A model generated the notes under the pieces. It had not been told where the DNA came from. It worked only from the letters and a program-made list of their open reading frames with translations, and did no database searches. Both the position numbers and the translations under genes were made by a program. This document shows, piece after piece, positions 12,601 through 20,884 of a stretch of DNA of 29,265 bases (positions are counted from its first letter, which is position 1; each line of letters begins with the position of its first letter). Source of the DNA: Plakobranchus ocellatus (Eukaryota > Mollusca > Gastropoda > Plakobranchidae); contig BLXT01006878.1 of assembly GCA_019648995.1 (NCBI GenBank), forward strand, positions 1,195,520 through 1,224,784, read 5' to 3'.

Positions 12601-14350
12601 GACTAAAAATGTTAATATGAGCCACTGGATAAGAAATGTGAAAAAAATAGGAAAACAATTTAATTTTTACTATACACCTAGAATAATAGTGGATTGGATC
12701 AAAACCTTATGCAATTAAAAAAGGCATGTTATAGTAATGTGCAGAAGAATATAACAATAAAGATCACAGAACTAACAGCTTTCTTGCAAATTGTAGTATT
12801 TGTGACAGTAATCAGTTTAAAAAATTATGTAAAGATCAACAACCAACAATAAAAAAGTAAGCAAAAAAAAAACAAAAAACGTCCAATATGTCTTAAGTCA
12901 AAGAGAAGTATGAATGATGGAATGTTTGTACAATAGAGATCTATTATAAATTTGCATGGCATATTATTTGAAAAAAATGTAAAAACATTGTCATAGTAGT
13001 TCTTGCACATTGTATAACGGCAGTCAACATAAAAATAATGAAAAGAAAAAATATTTAAAGGTTAACAGCCAACAATCAAAAAGTAAACGAAACAAAAAAA
13101 AAAACCCTCTAAACTGTGTAAAGGTAGGAAGAAGGAAGTTATAAACAGAACATTTTATATACAATATTTAATTCAAAACAACTCGGGATCATATACAAGG
13201 TACATGTATAAATTATGCATATAATGTTGGACAACAAATATGGTAGATGAATAGCATTGCTTGCAAATCTTTCTCCTTGGAGTTGTTCATTTGTTGATGG
13301 ACTGACAATCATCAACTTTTACAGTTTCTTCATTTATATCAGAGCTGTCCAAAGGCATCATCTCTTTCTGAAGAAAGTTAAAAACTGTCCGTGAAAAAAG
13401 AAAGACACAGCTAGTTCTAGAGATACACAAAAGGTGTGAGAGAAAGAGATTTAAATATGTGAAAGCCTTTTTTTTTAAAGCGGATAACATTGCTGCATTC
13501 ACAGATAGAACATACCTCTAAAGAGACCTCTTAGCGGCAACCACTTGCCTCAGCACATTCCATGACCTATAATTGAATCTCAATTTTCATTGTGGCAGCC
13601 CTCTTACCATCATTCCTCTATAACTTTTTACTTCAAATAATCAATTTTTATCTTACAAAGAATGATACAAGTAATATAAAGAGACAATAATATATTTTTT
13701 AAGATTACTGAAACTAGAATTAGTTGAATTCTCGTCTGAGGTGACTTTTGCCACTCCCAGGATTTAGAAAAAGAGAAAGAAAAAAAACTTGGACTTGGAG
13801 GAGAAAATGTTGGCAACTTCTTTCAAGGACTTCTTAGGGAGAATAAAAAAAACAACACAAAATGAGTTAGATATGGGTTTTTAAAATTTATATGGGGAAA
13901 AATATGCAGGAAAAAAATGAAATAATAGGCTTTACTGCAAGCATCTGCTGCTACTTTAGTATTGTTCTTGAGAAACCACTCACATTAGTAACCTTAGATT
14001 TTTTTCAAAGAGCACAGGCTCACAAAATCCTTTGTATGTAAGTACACTTTTTAAAATCATATGGCGAGGAATTTTTTTTTTATTCATTGCCCACAAAGCT
14101 ACTTCTGTTACTTTTCTCTAAATTATATCACAACTTGTTTTGCTTAATTTATTTTCAGATGAATAAGACACGAACATGTGTACTACAAGCTGGTAGTGAA
14201 GCACAAAGAAGAGAGTATTTGGAACTGGAAAGGAAGCTCGAGTCCAATGGTGCCTTGAGTAATCAGATAATTTCTGCTTTATTAAATCGAATGATTGTAG
14301 ATGTGGGGGATGTGCAAAAAGTCAGAGGCAAACGAAAACATATAACATAG
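830..14350 (+). CDS. PTCD2: Pentatricopeptide repeat-containing protein 2, mitochondrial (PTCD2), nine exons
   Basis: Spliced CDS: join of 830-896, 3102-3197, 3976-4114, 6359-6467, 7334-7492, 8031-8141, 9341-9409, 11361-11477 and 14159-14350, giving 1059 nt and 352 residues (human PTCD2 is about 390). Every junction has GT/AG ends and phases agree (1, 1, 2, 0, 0, 0, 0, 0). Recognition rests on several stretches in the family's order: an AKR-x-LL-x-D-like start of the mature part (residues about 23-30), an RFGASLMRLY segment matching the FGPLF-x-RL segment, the ILMDLLF PPR helix (about 151-157), a TLAFGAYY segment and a NTPASAQESV segment. The first 22 residues are rich in Arg/Ser with no acidic residue, as in a mitochondrial targeting peptide. 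PTCD2 works in the matrix; mouse work links it to processing of the ND5-CYTB transcript. The ATG has G at -3 and +4. No lesion is visible, so the gene looks intact. Confidence 0.88.
1050..1083 (+). repeat. AGATCT simple repeat in PTCD2 intron 1
   Basis: Several consecutive AGATCT units with one interruption. Shorter tracts of the same unit recur near 21047-21060, 21312-21326 and 21408-21418. Confidence 0.8.
1491..1601. repeat. Small fold-back repeat in PTCD2 intron 1
   Basis: Arm 1491-1519 (TTTTAGTTGATAAGGTCTGA...) pairs with the reverse complement of 1573-1601, with about five mismatches over 29 bases and a loop of about 53 bases. It may be a decayed MITE; I could not define a target duplication. 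Confidence 0.55.
3102..3197 (+). CDS. PTCD2: PTCD2 exon 2
   Basis: It follows a TTTGTTTCCAG acceptor and encodes about residues 23-54, starting KRALLSDTSLGMEHYMRQRI, which corresponds to the start of the mature vertebrate protein. Its GGTAACT donor leaves phase 1. Confidence 0.85.
3976..4114 (+). CDS. PTCD2: PTCD2 exon 3
   Basis: It follows a TTGTTTTCAG acceptor and encodes residues 55-100 plus two bases. The segment LQEVRSVAESPLVAYDITDL occupies the place of the helical stretch before the first PPR in PTCD2. The ATAAG|GTGAGG donor leaves phase 2. A downstream intron of 2.2 kb carries the mariner element. Confidence 0.88.
5427..5725 (+). repeat. Left 299-bp inverted arm of the mariner
   Basis: It begins TGAGGGCAAGCTGATAATT. 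The plus strand repeats the transposase start codon region (ATG at 5621), reads in frame for about 35 codons to the arm end and soon meets a stop. It is the mirror of 6042-6340. Confidence 0.9.
5726..6146 (-). pseudogene. Truncated mariner transposase (DNA-binding region only)
   Basis: Minus-strand ATG at 6146. Residues 1-50 form a helix-turn-helix of the type at the N terminus of mariner transposases, with RSVIEFLAAKGCSAANIHAR and CAVRKWVRIFKG. A frameshift follows; in the next frame comes VKQKEIANAVGILKE, an in-frame TGA, then HHIVTNVLGYRKVSARWVPR, the classic second HTH and linker of mariner. Coding similarity ends at about 5735, where the inverted arm begins. No DDE/DDD catalytic residue is encoded, so the product could not catalyse transposition. 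Confidence 0.85.
6042..6340 (-). repeat. Right 299-bp inverted arm of the mariner
   Basis: This is the original 5' end of the element, reading leftwards from CGAGGACAGGCTGATAATT. It carries a short untranslated leader with a TGACGTCA motif and the first codons of the transposase. Confidence 0.9.
6359..6467 (+). CDS. PTCD2: PTCD2 exon 4
   Basis: It follows TTGTCTTATTTCAG and encodes residues about 101-137, including SSLRFGASLMRLYHHLNNPE, which aligns with the FGPLF-x-RL-x-YEL region of PTCD2. It ends in a run of nine A then GTAATC, phase 0. The acceptor lies only 18 bp right of the mariner end, so the branch point must be in or next to the transposon. Confidence 0.85.
6618..6642. repeat. Poly-T tract in PTCD2 intron 4
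   Basis: Uninterrupted T run of about 25 bases. It could be the tail of a decayed minus-strand retroposon, but nothing recognisable adjoins it. Confidence 0.6.
7334..7492 (+). CDS. PTCD2: PTCD2 exon 5 (PPR core)
   Basis: It encodes residues 138-190. HKILMDLLFNNQQYFHVIDV followed by STLRHFNIDCVTLAFGAYYH matches the PPR helical pair of vertebrate PTCD2. The spacing from exon 4 to ILMD equals that in the human protein. Acceptor TTTATTTCAG, donor GTATGT. Confidence 0.9.
8031..8141 (+). CDS. PTCD2: PTCD2 exon 6
   Basis: It encodes residues 191-227, beginning NTPASAQESVNLVRRLLPSH and ending VMLCLNQ. This matches the NSPESF to ALALNQ stretch of the human protein. Acceptor TTCTTCATTAG, donor GTATAC, phase 0 at both ends. 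Confidence 0.9.
9341..9409 (+). CDS. PTCD2: PTCD2 exon 7
   Basis: It encodes residues 228-250, GMTEEAQECLKHCRKNNLSL then NLE: a short helical repeat after the LNQ of exon 6, as expected in this family. Acceptor TTGATTTCTCAG, donor GTAACT. Confidence 0.85.
9657..9806 (+). mobile_element. tRNA-derived SINE in PTCD2 intron 7
   Basis: A 150-bp insertion is bounded by a perfect 9-bp target duplication CTCACTAGG (9648-9656 and 9807-9815). It has a pol III A box TGGCACAGTGG (9671-9681) and a B-box-like GGGTTCACCCTGG near 9724-9735. The tail is A-rich with AAAAAACTAAACCAAA. There is no coding capacity; it would have been mobilised by a LINE. Orientation is plus, same as the host gene. Confidence 0.88.
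9990..10210. other. Possible old repeat in intron 7, unidentified
   Basis: This stretch is richer in GC than its surroundings and is open for 68 codons on the plus strand, but the translation shows no family features. It may be a decayed transposon fragment. I see no ends or duplications. Confidence 0.2.
11361..11477 (+). CDS. PTCD2: PTCD2 exon 8
   Basis: It encodes residues 251-289, beginning LMCLAQFMRVKDVLAKLQRA. This is a helical pair in the position of the IQSNMLENLIK helix of vertebrate PTCD2. Acceptor TTTCTTATTAG, donor GTAAGC, phase 0. Confidence 0.85.
12400..13290. repeat. Degenerate repeat tract in intron 8
   Basis: Related motifs recur with roughly 230-360 bp spacing: TTCTTAC/TTCTTGCA...TGTAGTATTTG near 12419 and 12781, TTCTTGCACATTGTATAAC near 12998, and ACCAACAATAAAAAAGTAAGC near 12841 against GCCAACAATCAAAAAGTAAAC near 13067. 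The alignment was made by eye and is patchy. It looks like an old diverged tandem duplication. Confidence 0.35.
14159..14350 (+). CDS. PTCD2: PTCD2 exon 9, C terminus
   Basis: It follows TTAATTTATTTTCAG and encodes residues 290-352, starting MNKTRTCVLQAGSEAQRREY and ending KVRGKRKHIT before TAG. The C terminus is the least conserved part of the family, so similarity is weak here; phase and the absence of another last exon support it. Confidence 0.75.
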   Translation: MNKTRTCVLQAGSEAQRREYLELERKLESNGALSNQIISALLNRMIVDVGDVQKVRGKRKHIT

Positions 14351-14760
14351 CTTATTTTTTCATTTTTAAATCTTGTCAGCAAAGATAGAGCCATTTAATA
14401 TCAATTACCATATATGATAATTTAAGTCACTGGAGACTGGGTGTCAGCTCATTGCCTACTAAAGAGGCTATAGAATTCAGCTACCTGGTTACTGGACTTT
14501 TAAGGCCAAGTGGCAGTGCCCCTTCCCAAAATTCATGGTGGTCACACAAATAATAAAATCTCTCAAAATCTTTTACTTTGATATCATGGTCTAAAATTAA
14601 TCTTTCATGTGATATAATTTTTAAGCCAATAAAATTTTTAATAAAATAAAGAAGTTGAGGAAAATAAGAACAAAGCACCTTTTTCCAGAGGTGGGTTTTC
14701 GCTGAATTTTTTCTGGAATTCCTGATTTTTTTTCCTACCATAGAAATTCAGGCACCAGTA
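14351..14760 (+). terminator. PTCD2 3' UTR with polyadenylation signals
   Basis: The first AATAAA hexamers after the stop lie at 14552-14557, 14628-14633 and 14640-14650 (overlapping). Which one is used cannot be told. The minus strand is open for 86 codons at 14481-14741, but that translation looks like nothing known. Confidence 0.5.
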
Positions 14761-14791
14761 AAATAGTATATCCTTTAATCACTCCGATAGG

Positions 14792-14858
14792 CAGAGATGG
14801 GCATTCTCCGGATTTTTTTTTGGGGGGGGGGGGNNNNNNGGAGTTGTGCCCATCTCTG
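14792..14858. repeat. hAT-like inverted ends around an assembly gap
   Basis: CAGAGATGGGCATTCTCC at the left faces GGAGTTGTGCCCATCTCTG at the right: an inverted repeat resembling hAT termini (CAG-x-GATGGGCA). The sequence between is a T-run, a G-run and six N bases (14834-14839). No 8-bp duplication is visible. This may be a MITE or a larger element collapsed in the assembly. Confidence 0.5.
14834..14839. other. 6-base assembly gap
   Basis: Six N bases follow a G homopolymer inside the hAT-like hairpin. The real distance is unknown. Confidence 0.95.
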
Positions 14859-15292
14859 TTTTTCTACAAAACCAAACTTCAACAGCTAATTACACAATTT
14901 TTTTTATTGAAGCAAGAGCAAAAAGGTCAATGAGTGAGAGAAAGAGATTTTATTTTGCTTTTCAGGAAAAAGAGAAACGTTTTTAAAAATGTGAATTAGG
15001 AAGAAAATGGTTGTAAGATAAAAAATATGACCTCGATCAAAAAATGTGAAAATATTGAAAATAACCCTATCAACAACATTCGCCTATCTCTCACACTTTT
15101 ATTTGTGGATAAAATAAAAAAGTTCACTAAATGATCTTTCTAAAGCAACAAGAATTTTTCGTTTTGATCTTCTAGAATATGAGTGATGACATTTTGAAAA
15201 ATAATAGTACTGGCTCAAGAATGTGCGGTTTACAAAAAGACCATTTTTCATATTGTTCATTACTTTGAACAGAAAATTTCAAAGCTTCTTAT

Positions 15293-15323
15293 CGAGTGCC
15301 GCCACGTAAACTATGGTAACTCG
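15293..15323 (+). repeat. Left terminal inverted repeat of the 5.6-kb transposon
   Basis: It starts CGAGTGCCGCCACGTAAACT and matches the reverse complement of 20885-20915 at 29 of 31 positions. Confidence 0.9.
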
Positions 15324-15508
15324 TGTTTTGCAAATTTTACAGGAGACAAAAAAAACTTCACAGTTTCTTTTATTCTGACGACACCAGTTTGATTTTTACA
15401 CATAAACGTCCACATAACAAAGGCTAATAGTCTGTCTTTATTTTTCATTATTATTACATAATATGCTAATTATCTGAGTTACAATATTTTGTCATATAAA
15501 AGATCACA

Positions 15509-15598
15509 CGTAAACTATTGTATCTCGAGTTACAATAAATTTTCAAGTGCCAGTCCATGCGAATACTATGGTAAGACTGAGTTACAATAGTTTACGCG
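15509..15598. repeat. Left subterminal pair of palindromic dimers
   Basis: Dimer 1 (15509-15537) and dimer 2 (15559-15598) each consist of the terminal motif GTAAACTAT-x-GTAACTC followed by its own reverse complement, with some decay. They are probable transposase binding sites by analogy with subterminal repeats of other elements. Confidence 0.8.
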
Positions 15599-16218
15599 TG
15601 AAGTAGAGCCGGCATGTAAACACTTACAATTGTTTTCCCAAGTAGAAAACTGACTTTTATTTACATTAGTGCATTAATTTATTTTCATCTTTTAATTGAT
15701 ATATACCAACAAATACAACAGTTACATTGCAATGGTAAAAAAGCGTATTAATTGGTATTCAAAGTGTCAAGTCATTCATAATATATCGTTTGGAATATAA
15801 AAAACATAAAATACATAAAACGTAAGCAAACTTATTGAGCCATAAAATAAAGACTTAGGCTTGAAATAAAACACTCAGTCTCCGTACTTCAGGTTAGCAG
15901 TCTTTTTTTTCTAGATAACCATGCAAAACAAACATAAGCTCCAGACAAGATTATAAGCATTATGTGTCGAGTTATATTGCTGTTATTGCATGTGTGTAAC
16001 TGAATACATTACAAATATGAAAACAGTAATATCAAATTATAATGATATTTATGTGGGTTTTTTTTTTCATATTTTTCATCTACGCAATAATATGTGTTAT
16101 AATGTACTATAATTTATTCTTGAAAATTCATATTATTAAGACTTTACTCGTAAAGAAAAGGCCAATAAGACAAAGACTTAGATGCCTGAAATACATAGCA
16201 TTTATGGTATCTTTATCT

Positions 16219-17502
16219 TTAAGAGGTTGAAAAATTGATGGTGAACTTTGGGAATAATTTGAGCTTTACAAAGAGACTGTAAATCATCATATTTGTCTTT
16301 ATCGATCTCAGAACCTTTTGATGCACTTTCCTTATTCTCAGAGCTAAATTGAGCTGATGGTACCGTGCATCATAATCATACAAAATGTGAACAATGTTGG
16401 GATTTTCTTTGGTTATTTTCATGGATTTAATGTTTAACCATTGCACTTTTTGTCTATCAACGTCGAGGTCAAAGTTTTTCAAATGGCCAGCAACTTGTTT
16501 AAAATCAAAAGAGCAATGCTCATCAAGTTCCTTAACAATGTAATGGGGCTTCGTACGTTTAGCAGCACTTATTGCACTTGCCCAATGTGGCGTAGTGTAG
16601 ATGTCCAAATGTTTACTTACACGTTCGATAGTGGCATGGACACTGTCATTCTCATTCTTATTGTGACCTTTAATGAAAAAATTGTGCTCTATTTGTGAAA
16701 AACCAAACTTAGTTGAAGCATACCACAGCATGGTAAGAAAATATTTGTTTCGGTTTTGACCGCCGCAAGAATCGGAATACAATGATACAAATTCAACACC
16801 TCTCTCGTGTGCACACTTGAGATAATCAAACACACAAGATCCGATCTTATTCGACCCTCTTGCAGCAATACCTTCATGCCATACATTGCAAACAGCTTGA
16901 CCACTTCCAAGGTCATACAGGGATAAATGAAATGTATTTAATTTCCTTTTATAAATCAACACTGATGCATTTGAATGGGGGGTCATCAAGACTTCCTGTA
17001 AATCAAAACAAACTGAAAGTTTCTTCTTGTTTGTCCTACTTTCTTCTTTGTCTTTGATCTTTTTCTCCTGTACTCTAGCTTTGTTTCGATGATGGTCATT
17101 GTACAGATGCTTTTGTTTATCCTTCTCGTCAAGCGACAGGTTTTCGAAAGAGACACAAAAATCGCATCTATCTTTGCTTGGGTTATGGAAACCAAGGTTA
17201 AACTCCGTTCGAAACAGTTCACAGTAGACGGTAGAAGAAGCAATGGTAACTGCTTGCTCCTTATGCCTAGTTTCACAATAGAGCCTGTACATCGTGGCTA
17301 AATTTAGTGAAGCACCTAGATACAGCCTCTCGCTACCCTTGCGGCAGTAATGACTCTCTACTGTGGGAAAGGACCTAATGTGAGCTCTTATCCTTTCCCT
17401 TTCCTCCTTCATCAAATCGGACATTTTTTTATGCCTCCCTCGCATGTCTGGCGAGATATGATCGCCCTCATCTTTTTTAGAAAGTGCGGTGAAAACAAAC
17501 AT
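16219..17502 (-). CDS. Longest intact reading frame of the transposase pseudogene (427 codons)
   Basis: This holds the catalytic half of the protein. In the family pattern the likely acidic residues are D167 (CFDLQ), D244 (LYSDSCGGQN) and the NENDSVH stretch at 283-289; the assignment is inference. A CDFC pair at 113-116 is probably metal-binding. The last about 35 codons are out of frame: the neighbouring frame reads KYDDLQSLCKAQIIPKVHHQ, the expected family C terminus, ending at 16202. The frame is a fragment, not a complete gene. Confidence 0.8.
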   Translation of the reverse strand: MFVFTALSKKDEGDHISPDMRGRHKKMSDLMKEERERIRAHIRSFPTVESHYCRKGSERLYLGASLNLATMYRLYCETRHKEQAVTIASSTVYCELFRTEFNLGFHNPSKDRCDFCVSFENLSLDEKDKQKHLYNDHHRNKARVQEKKIKDKEESRTNKKKLSVCFDLQEVLMTPHSNASVLIYKRKLNTFHLSLYDLGSGQAVCNVWHEGIAARGSNKIGSCVFDYLKCAHERGVEFVSLYSDSCGGQNRNKYFLTMLWYASTKFGFSQIEHNFFIKGHNKNENDSVHATIERVSKHLDIYTTPHWASAISAAKRTKPHYIVKELDEHCSFDFKQVAGHLKNFDLDVDRQKVQWLNIKSMKITKENPNIVHILYDYDARYHQLNLALRIRKVHQKVLRSIKTNMMIYSLFVKLKLFPKFTINFSTS

Positions 17503-17733
17503 TACTTAATCCCAATGTGTGCAAAAAGAATGTTTTACAGACAGGGATCTTCTCTCCATCTATTTCCAAATGGTATTTCACGCTTTTTGCTTCCTGGACG
17601 TCGCATTGCCAGTTGCCTTATCCTTGACAGCAACATTGTGGCAAATGTACATTCTTCTTTTGTCAATGCTCCCTGTCTGCCAAAACAAATGGAATATTGT
17701 TTCTCTCTGTTCTCTATCGATCCTACCATGGCA

Positions 17734-18777
17734 TTATATTCTGCAGGCTGTTCCACAGCCGGCCTTCATTATCTTTCTACCCACAACCTTGCCTTTCCTG
17801 TTTGTGTATTCTTCTCCCAAATTAAGGGCTTTCTTTCTCTTCATGTCTTTCCAAATGTTTTCATTCCGTCTTCTCTTCCTGCCCCTCACTATTTGGGAGA
17901 TCTCTGGAGAAGCAACAATGCTAGTATCTGTGGGCATATAGTCCAAGTCTTCAGTCTGTGAAGCTGTAGATGTAGGGATGAGAGTCTCCGGAGAATGTAA
18001 AAAGCAGTCTTGATTTCCCACTCGGAGCTCTTTGTTAGCAGGTGGTGGAACAAGTCGATATGGCCCTCTGTGATTGTCTTGTGGCTCACAATCTGAGTCA
18101 CCAGGATCAGCTATGACACGCATGGCATCCACATACACTTGCATATACTTCAAAGGTGTTATTGGTTGCGACTGTGTGCTTTTCCTTGGGGTTCTCATCT
18201 TCTCTGTGGGCATCCAGTCATCATCAGATGGCTGCTCATCCTGAGGTACATAATCTAGATCTTTGTCAGAGTTCCAGTCACTTTGATCGGAGCTACTAGC
18301 CCAGGATGTGGCAAGGACTTTTCTTCTCGTTTTCCTTCTCACATAACTCTTTCTTTGAATCTCCACGAGAGGTAAGTCATCTGAGTCTAACTGTGAGAAA
18401 ACATGGTCCAAGCCTTTGCCTTGCTTCTGGATAGATGCAAGAGGCACATCAGAATCTGAAGATTCTTCAAACCTAGAAGGCACAACTGGCTGAAGATTGT
18501 GGTAAACAGGCTCTAAGGTTTTCACCTGTAAATCCACTAGTGTAAGCTCAAAGGGACATGATGATAGCCCCAAAGATGTTGCGAAAGAGAGAAGATACTG
18601 TTTAACCTTTGCTACTGAGACATGAGATATTCTAACAGTGGTCCCATCTGGACTTGCCATTCCTGCAGAGTCCCTGCTGCGTGGATCAAAGATGTAGTAA
18701 ATATCATCTTCTTTAACTATTGCAGATGAAAACGCCTGCGTGCATGAGCCAAGAGTAAGGATTGCGAAATTGTTCAC
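17734..18777 (-). CDS. Middle open segment of the same pseudogene (347 codons)
   Basis: It begins inside the protease domain (FAILTLGSCTQAFSSAIVKE, FDPRSRDSAGM at 30-40), passes through the acidic linker (SDSD, SSDQSDWNSDKDLDY, PSDDDWMP) and a basic stretch (RGRKRRR at 298-304), and ends in AGCGTACRI before a TAA. The same frame continues past the TAA with CHGRIDREQRETIFHLFWQT, so the stop is a point lesion. No ATG starts this segment. Confidence 0.8.
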   Translation of the reverse strand: MNNFAILTLGSCTQAFSSAIVKEDDIYYIFDPRSRDSAGMASPDGTTVRISHVSVAKVKQYLLSFATSLGLSSCPFELTLVDLQVKTLEPVYHNLQPVVPSRFEESSDSDVPLASIQKQGKGLDHVFSQLDSDDLPLVEIQRKSYVRRKTRRKVLATSWASSSDQSDWNSDKDLDYVPQDEQPSDDDWMPTEKMRTPRKSTQSQPITPLKYMQVYVDAMRVIADPGDSDCEPQDNHRGPYRLVPPPANKELRVGNQDCFLHSPETLIPTSTASQTEDLDYMPTDTSIVASPEISQIVRGRKRRRNENIWKDMKRKKALNLGEEYTNRKGKVVGRKIMKAGCGTACRI

Positions 18778-18789
18778 ATTTAAAACCGC

Positions 18790-19118
18790 AGTTTCTATAG
18801 AAAAGTATGTGGGTCATCATTCATAGCTTCCAACAAACCAGTGAAAGAATTCGTCATCTGAAGATCCACTTGGTAGTCACATACTGTCAGCTGCTTTGGT
18901 AGGGAGTTGACTAGCGGGTAGTCTTCATTTAAGTGTCCAAATAGGATAGAGTGTAGGTTGTCTCCTTGGTCTAGAATGTGGTCTAAATCATGGGTTTCCT
19001 ATGTAGAGATAGATTTGTTAAGATAATAAACAAGAGCTGCAACTGAGTTGCTGATGCACTGGCGTCCTCTGTTGGTGAAGACGAGAGCACCTTGGTGGAG
19101 TGTACCGTGTATGGACAT
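18790..19118 (-). CDS. N-terminal protease segment with one internal stop
   Basis: The ATG at 19118-19116 starts MSIHGTLHQGALVF; the nucleophile motif RGRQC is at codons 17-21. Codon 40 is TAG where related proteins probably have a Trp (TGG to TAG would be a single change). After it the frame continues ETHDLDHILDQGDNLHSILF and PKQLTVCDYQVDL to a TAG near 18791, where the reading must shift by one base to join the next segment. Confidence 0.75.
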
Positions 19119-19459
19119 TGTGCTGCAGTAAATCAGGCTTCTGTAAATAGAAGGATACAAGAATTCAGAGGCGGGGGCAATTCAAGGTAGAGAGGGAAAG
19201 GGAGAATGAGAATGCGTGTAGGAAAAAGAAGTTAATAAGATAAGCAAAAACGGCAAAAAGTAAAAAAAAAAAAACAAAGGGACTCTATCAGGCAACCAAA
19301 AAACCTTATATTGTCCTTATCTCTCAATTATCGTAAATAATAGTAATTAAAAAAGTGAAATAAAATGTAATAAATATTACAAACTCAAATAGACGTAACT
19401 TTTGTAGCTTTAAATTTTATATTTCATGAATAACTTTAACCTTTCTAGCAGTGAGGAAT

Positions 19460-19682
19460 GGTATTGTCTCAATACCTAGCTATCCCTCTTGCTCTCTATA
19501 TCAATCGCCCAGTCTTTATCTCTGTTGTTATCTTTCTCCCTCTTTCTCTCTCTATCTTGCTCTCTTTTTCTTCCTGTGTCTCTACCTTTCTTTCACTCTC
19601 TCTTTTCTCTCTTGCTTGCTCGTTCTATCTTTACCTTTCTCTGGCACAACTACTCACTTTCTGTTTCTCTTTCTATGTATCT

Positions 19683-19726
<44 letters not shown>

Positions 19727-19770
19727 CTCTCTTTCGCTCGCTCGCTCTCTTCTTCCTTCACTATTTTCAA
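19460..19770. repeat. CT-rich tract with perfect (CT)n core
   Basis: Pyrimidine-rich for about 300 bases with a perfect (CT)n core near 19687-19722. All three plus-strand frames are open (Ser/Leu/Phe only), which is an artefact of composition. It lies upstream of the transposon gene, as GA-rich sequence on its coding strand. Confidence 0.9.
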
Positions 19771-20645
19771 ATTAATGTCTTCAAAAATTTGATTTTTAGT
19801 TAAGCTGTTATAATTCTCAGAGTGTAAGACGTAAACAAAATCATTTTTCTTTATTTTCGCTTTCTCTAGTTAAAAGCACGCAACAAGCATAGATTTTTTC
19901 TCATTCCTAAAACAATTTTTCAGTCGAAGAATGCAAAATAAATTAAAAACTTACCAGATGGATCTCGCAAACAAGTTATTTCTTGACTCAAAGCTGGCTT
20001 TCGCAGAATTTTGTTGTGCAGTAAATGAGCTGTTACTCGTCTCTGTCCAAATAGGCAAACTCTACAATATTTATAACGAAATCGAATAATACGAAGGAAT
20101 TGGGTTCTCACTGATAAAATCTTTTACGCCTTTTGATACCTATCAGATATCAATTTATTCGGGAACGGTGATTGTCATTACGCTTTGCGGTTAGGGACAT
20201 CGACTTTCAAAGGCCATTAAATTCATCTTTCGGTTTTTAAAAGGTAAATGTGAAACAAAAACGGTTACAAAACTAAAAATCCCTTTCATACACCGTTCCC
20301 AAGAAAATTTGATAGTAATCTCGATTCAGGTAACTACTGGTTGTGCCCATTGATGTACTCAATTTCTCCAAAACTGACTTGTGCTCTTGTTGAGCGCGCT
20401 GCATTTTTGCGGTACATTTTCAGCAATTTATCATTGTAAACACCGTTTCTGTGACAGGGAAAAGCAGCATATATTTGGAGTGTTATATCACTTCATCTTT
20501 TAGGAAAACTAGATATTCTTGATAACATACTTTTTTAGAGGGATGACCACAAACAAGTTGTGTCAAATAAAGCTCACACCGAAAAGGTTATGCACTTGGA
20601 AATTTATTGTATCTCAGCAGGACATGACTAATCCTGTAATATCTA

Positions 20646-20740
20646 CGCGCGTAAACTATTGTAACTTGGAGTTACAATACCTTGCCTCTCTTTTCCTGCC
20701 GCGTATACTATGGTATCTTGACTTACAATAGTATACGCGG
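20646..20740. repeat. Right subterminal pair of palindromic dimers
   Basis: Dimer 3 (20646-20679) and dimer 4 (20699-20740; CCGCGTATACTATGG facing its complement) mirror the left pair in order and spacing: about 20 bases lie between the two dimers at each end. Confidence 0.8.
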
Positions 20741-20884
20741 CAAAAATTAGCTGTAATTAGATACAACATTTTAAAACAATGGAATATTTCTCTTAATTTT
20801 AAAATTTTTGTCTAAAACTTTGTTGGTATGTGCGTGATGACTAGAGTGTTCTACATGCCAAAAATCTCAATTTTGGAAAAAATC

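Larger units (their letters stand above)
16202..19118 (-). pseudogene. Transposon polyprotein: deubiquitinase-like protease plus RNase H-like transposase (broken)
   Basis: The minus-strand ATG at 19118 opens a frame that, allowing for damage, spans about 970 codons. Part 1 (19118 to about 18550) is a cysteine-protease domain with HQG...RGRQCISNSVAAL (Cys at codon 21) and IYYIFDPRSRDSAGM, in the pattern of OTU/herpes-tegument-type deubiquitinases found in mobile elements. Part 2 (about 18500-17900) is an acidic Ser/Asp-rich linker. Part 3 has GRKRRRNENIWK and a Cys cluster. Part 4 (17580-16202) carries VCKTFFLHTLG, SHYCRKGSERLYL, CDFC, CFDLQEVL, LYSDSCGGQNRNKYF and KGHNKNENDSVHATIE, typical of a widespread TE transposase family. 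Lesions: TAG at 19001-18999, frameshift near 18793, TAA at 17736-17734, frameshift near 17581, another near 17490 and another near 16335. Confidence 0.85.

Noticed and set aside
12437..12718. Plus-strand 93-codon frame in intron 8
   Set aside because: Lys/Asn-rich translation of AT-rich intron with no splice sites in phase with PTCD2.
14481..14741. Minus-strand 86-codon frame after PTCD2
   Set aside because: No recognisable family, overlaps the probable 3' UTR, and the length is within chance for AT-rich sequence.
16441..17301. Several plus- and minus-strand short frames
   Set aside because: Shadows of the 427-codon transposase frame.
17350..17961. Plus-strand frames of 203 and 140 codons
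   Set aside because: They lie antisense to the transposase pseudogene and show no family features; the minus strand carries the recognisable motifs.
19451..19803. Three overlapping plus-strand frames of 104-113 codons
   Set aside because: All are translations of a CT-rich tract in different phases (Ser/Leu/Phe only).
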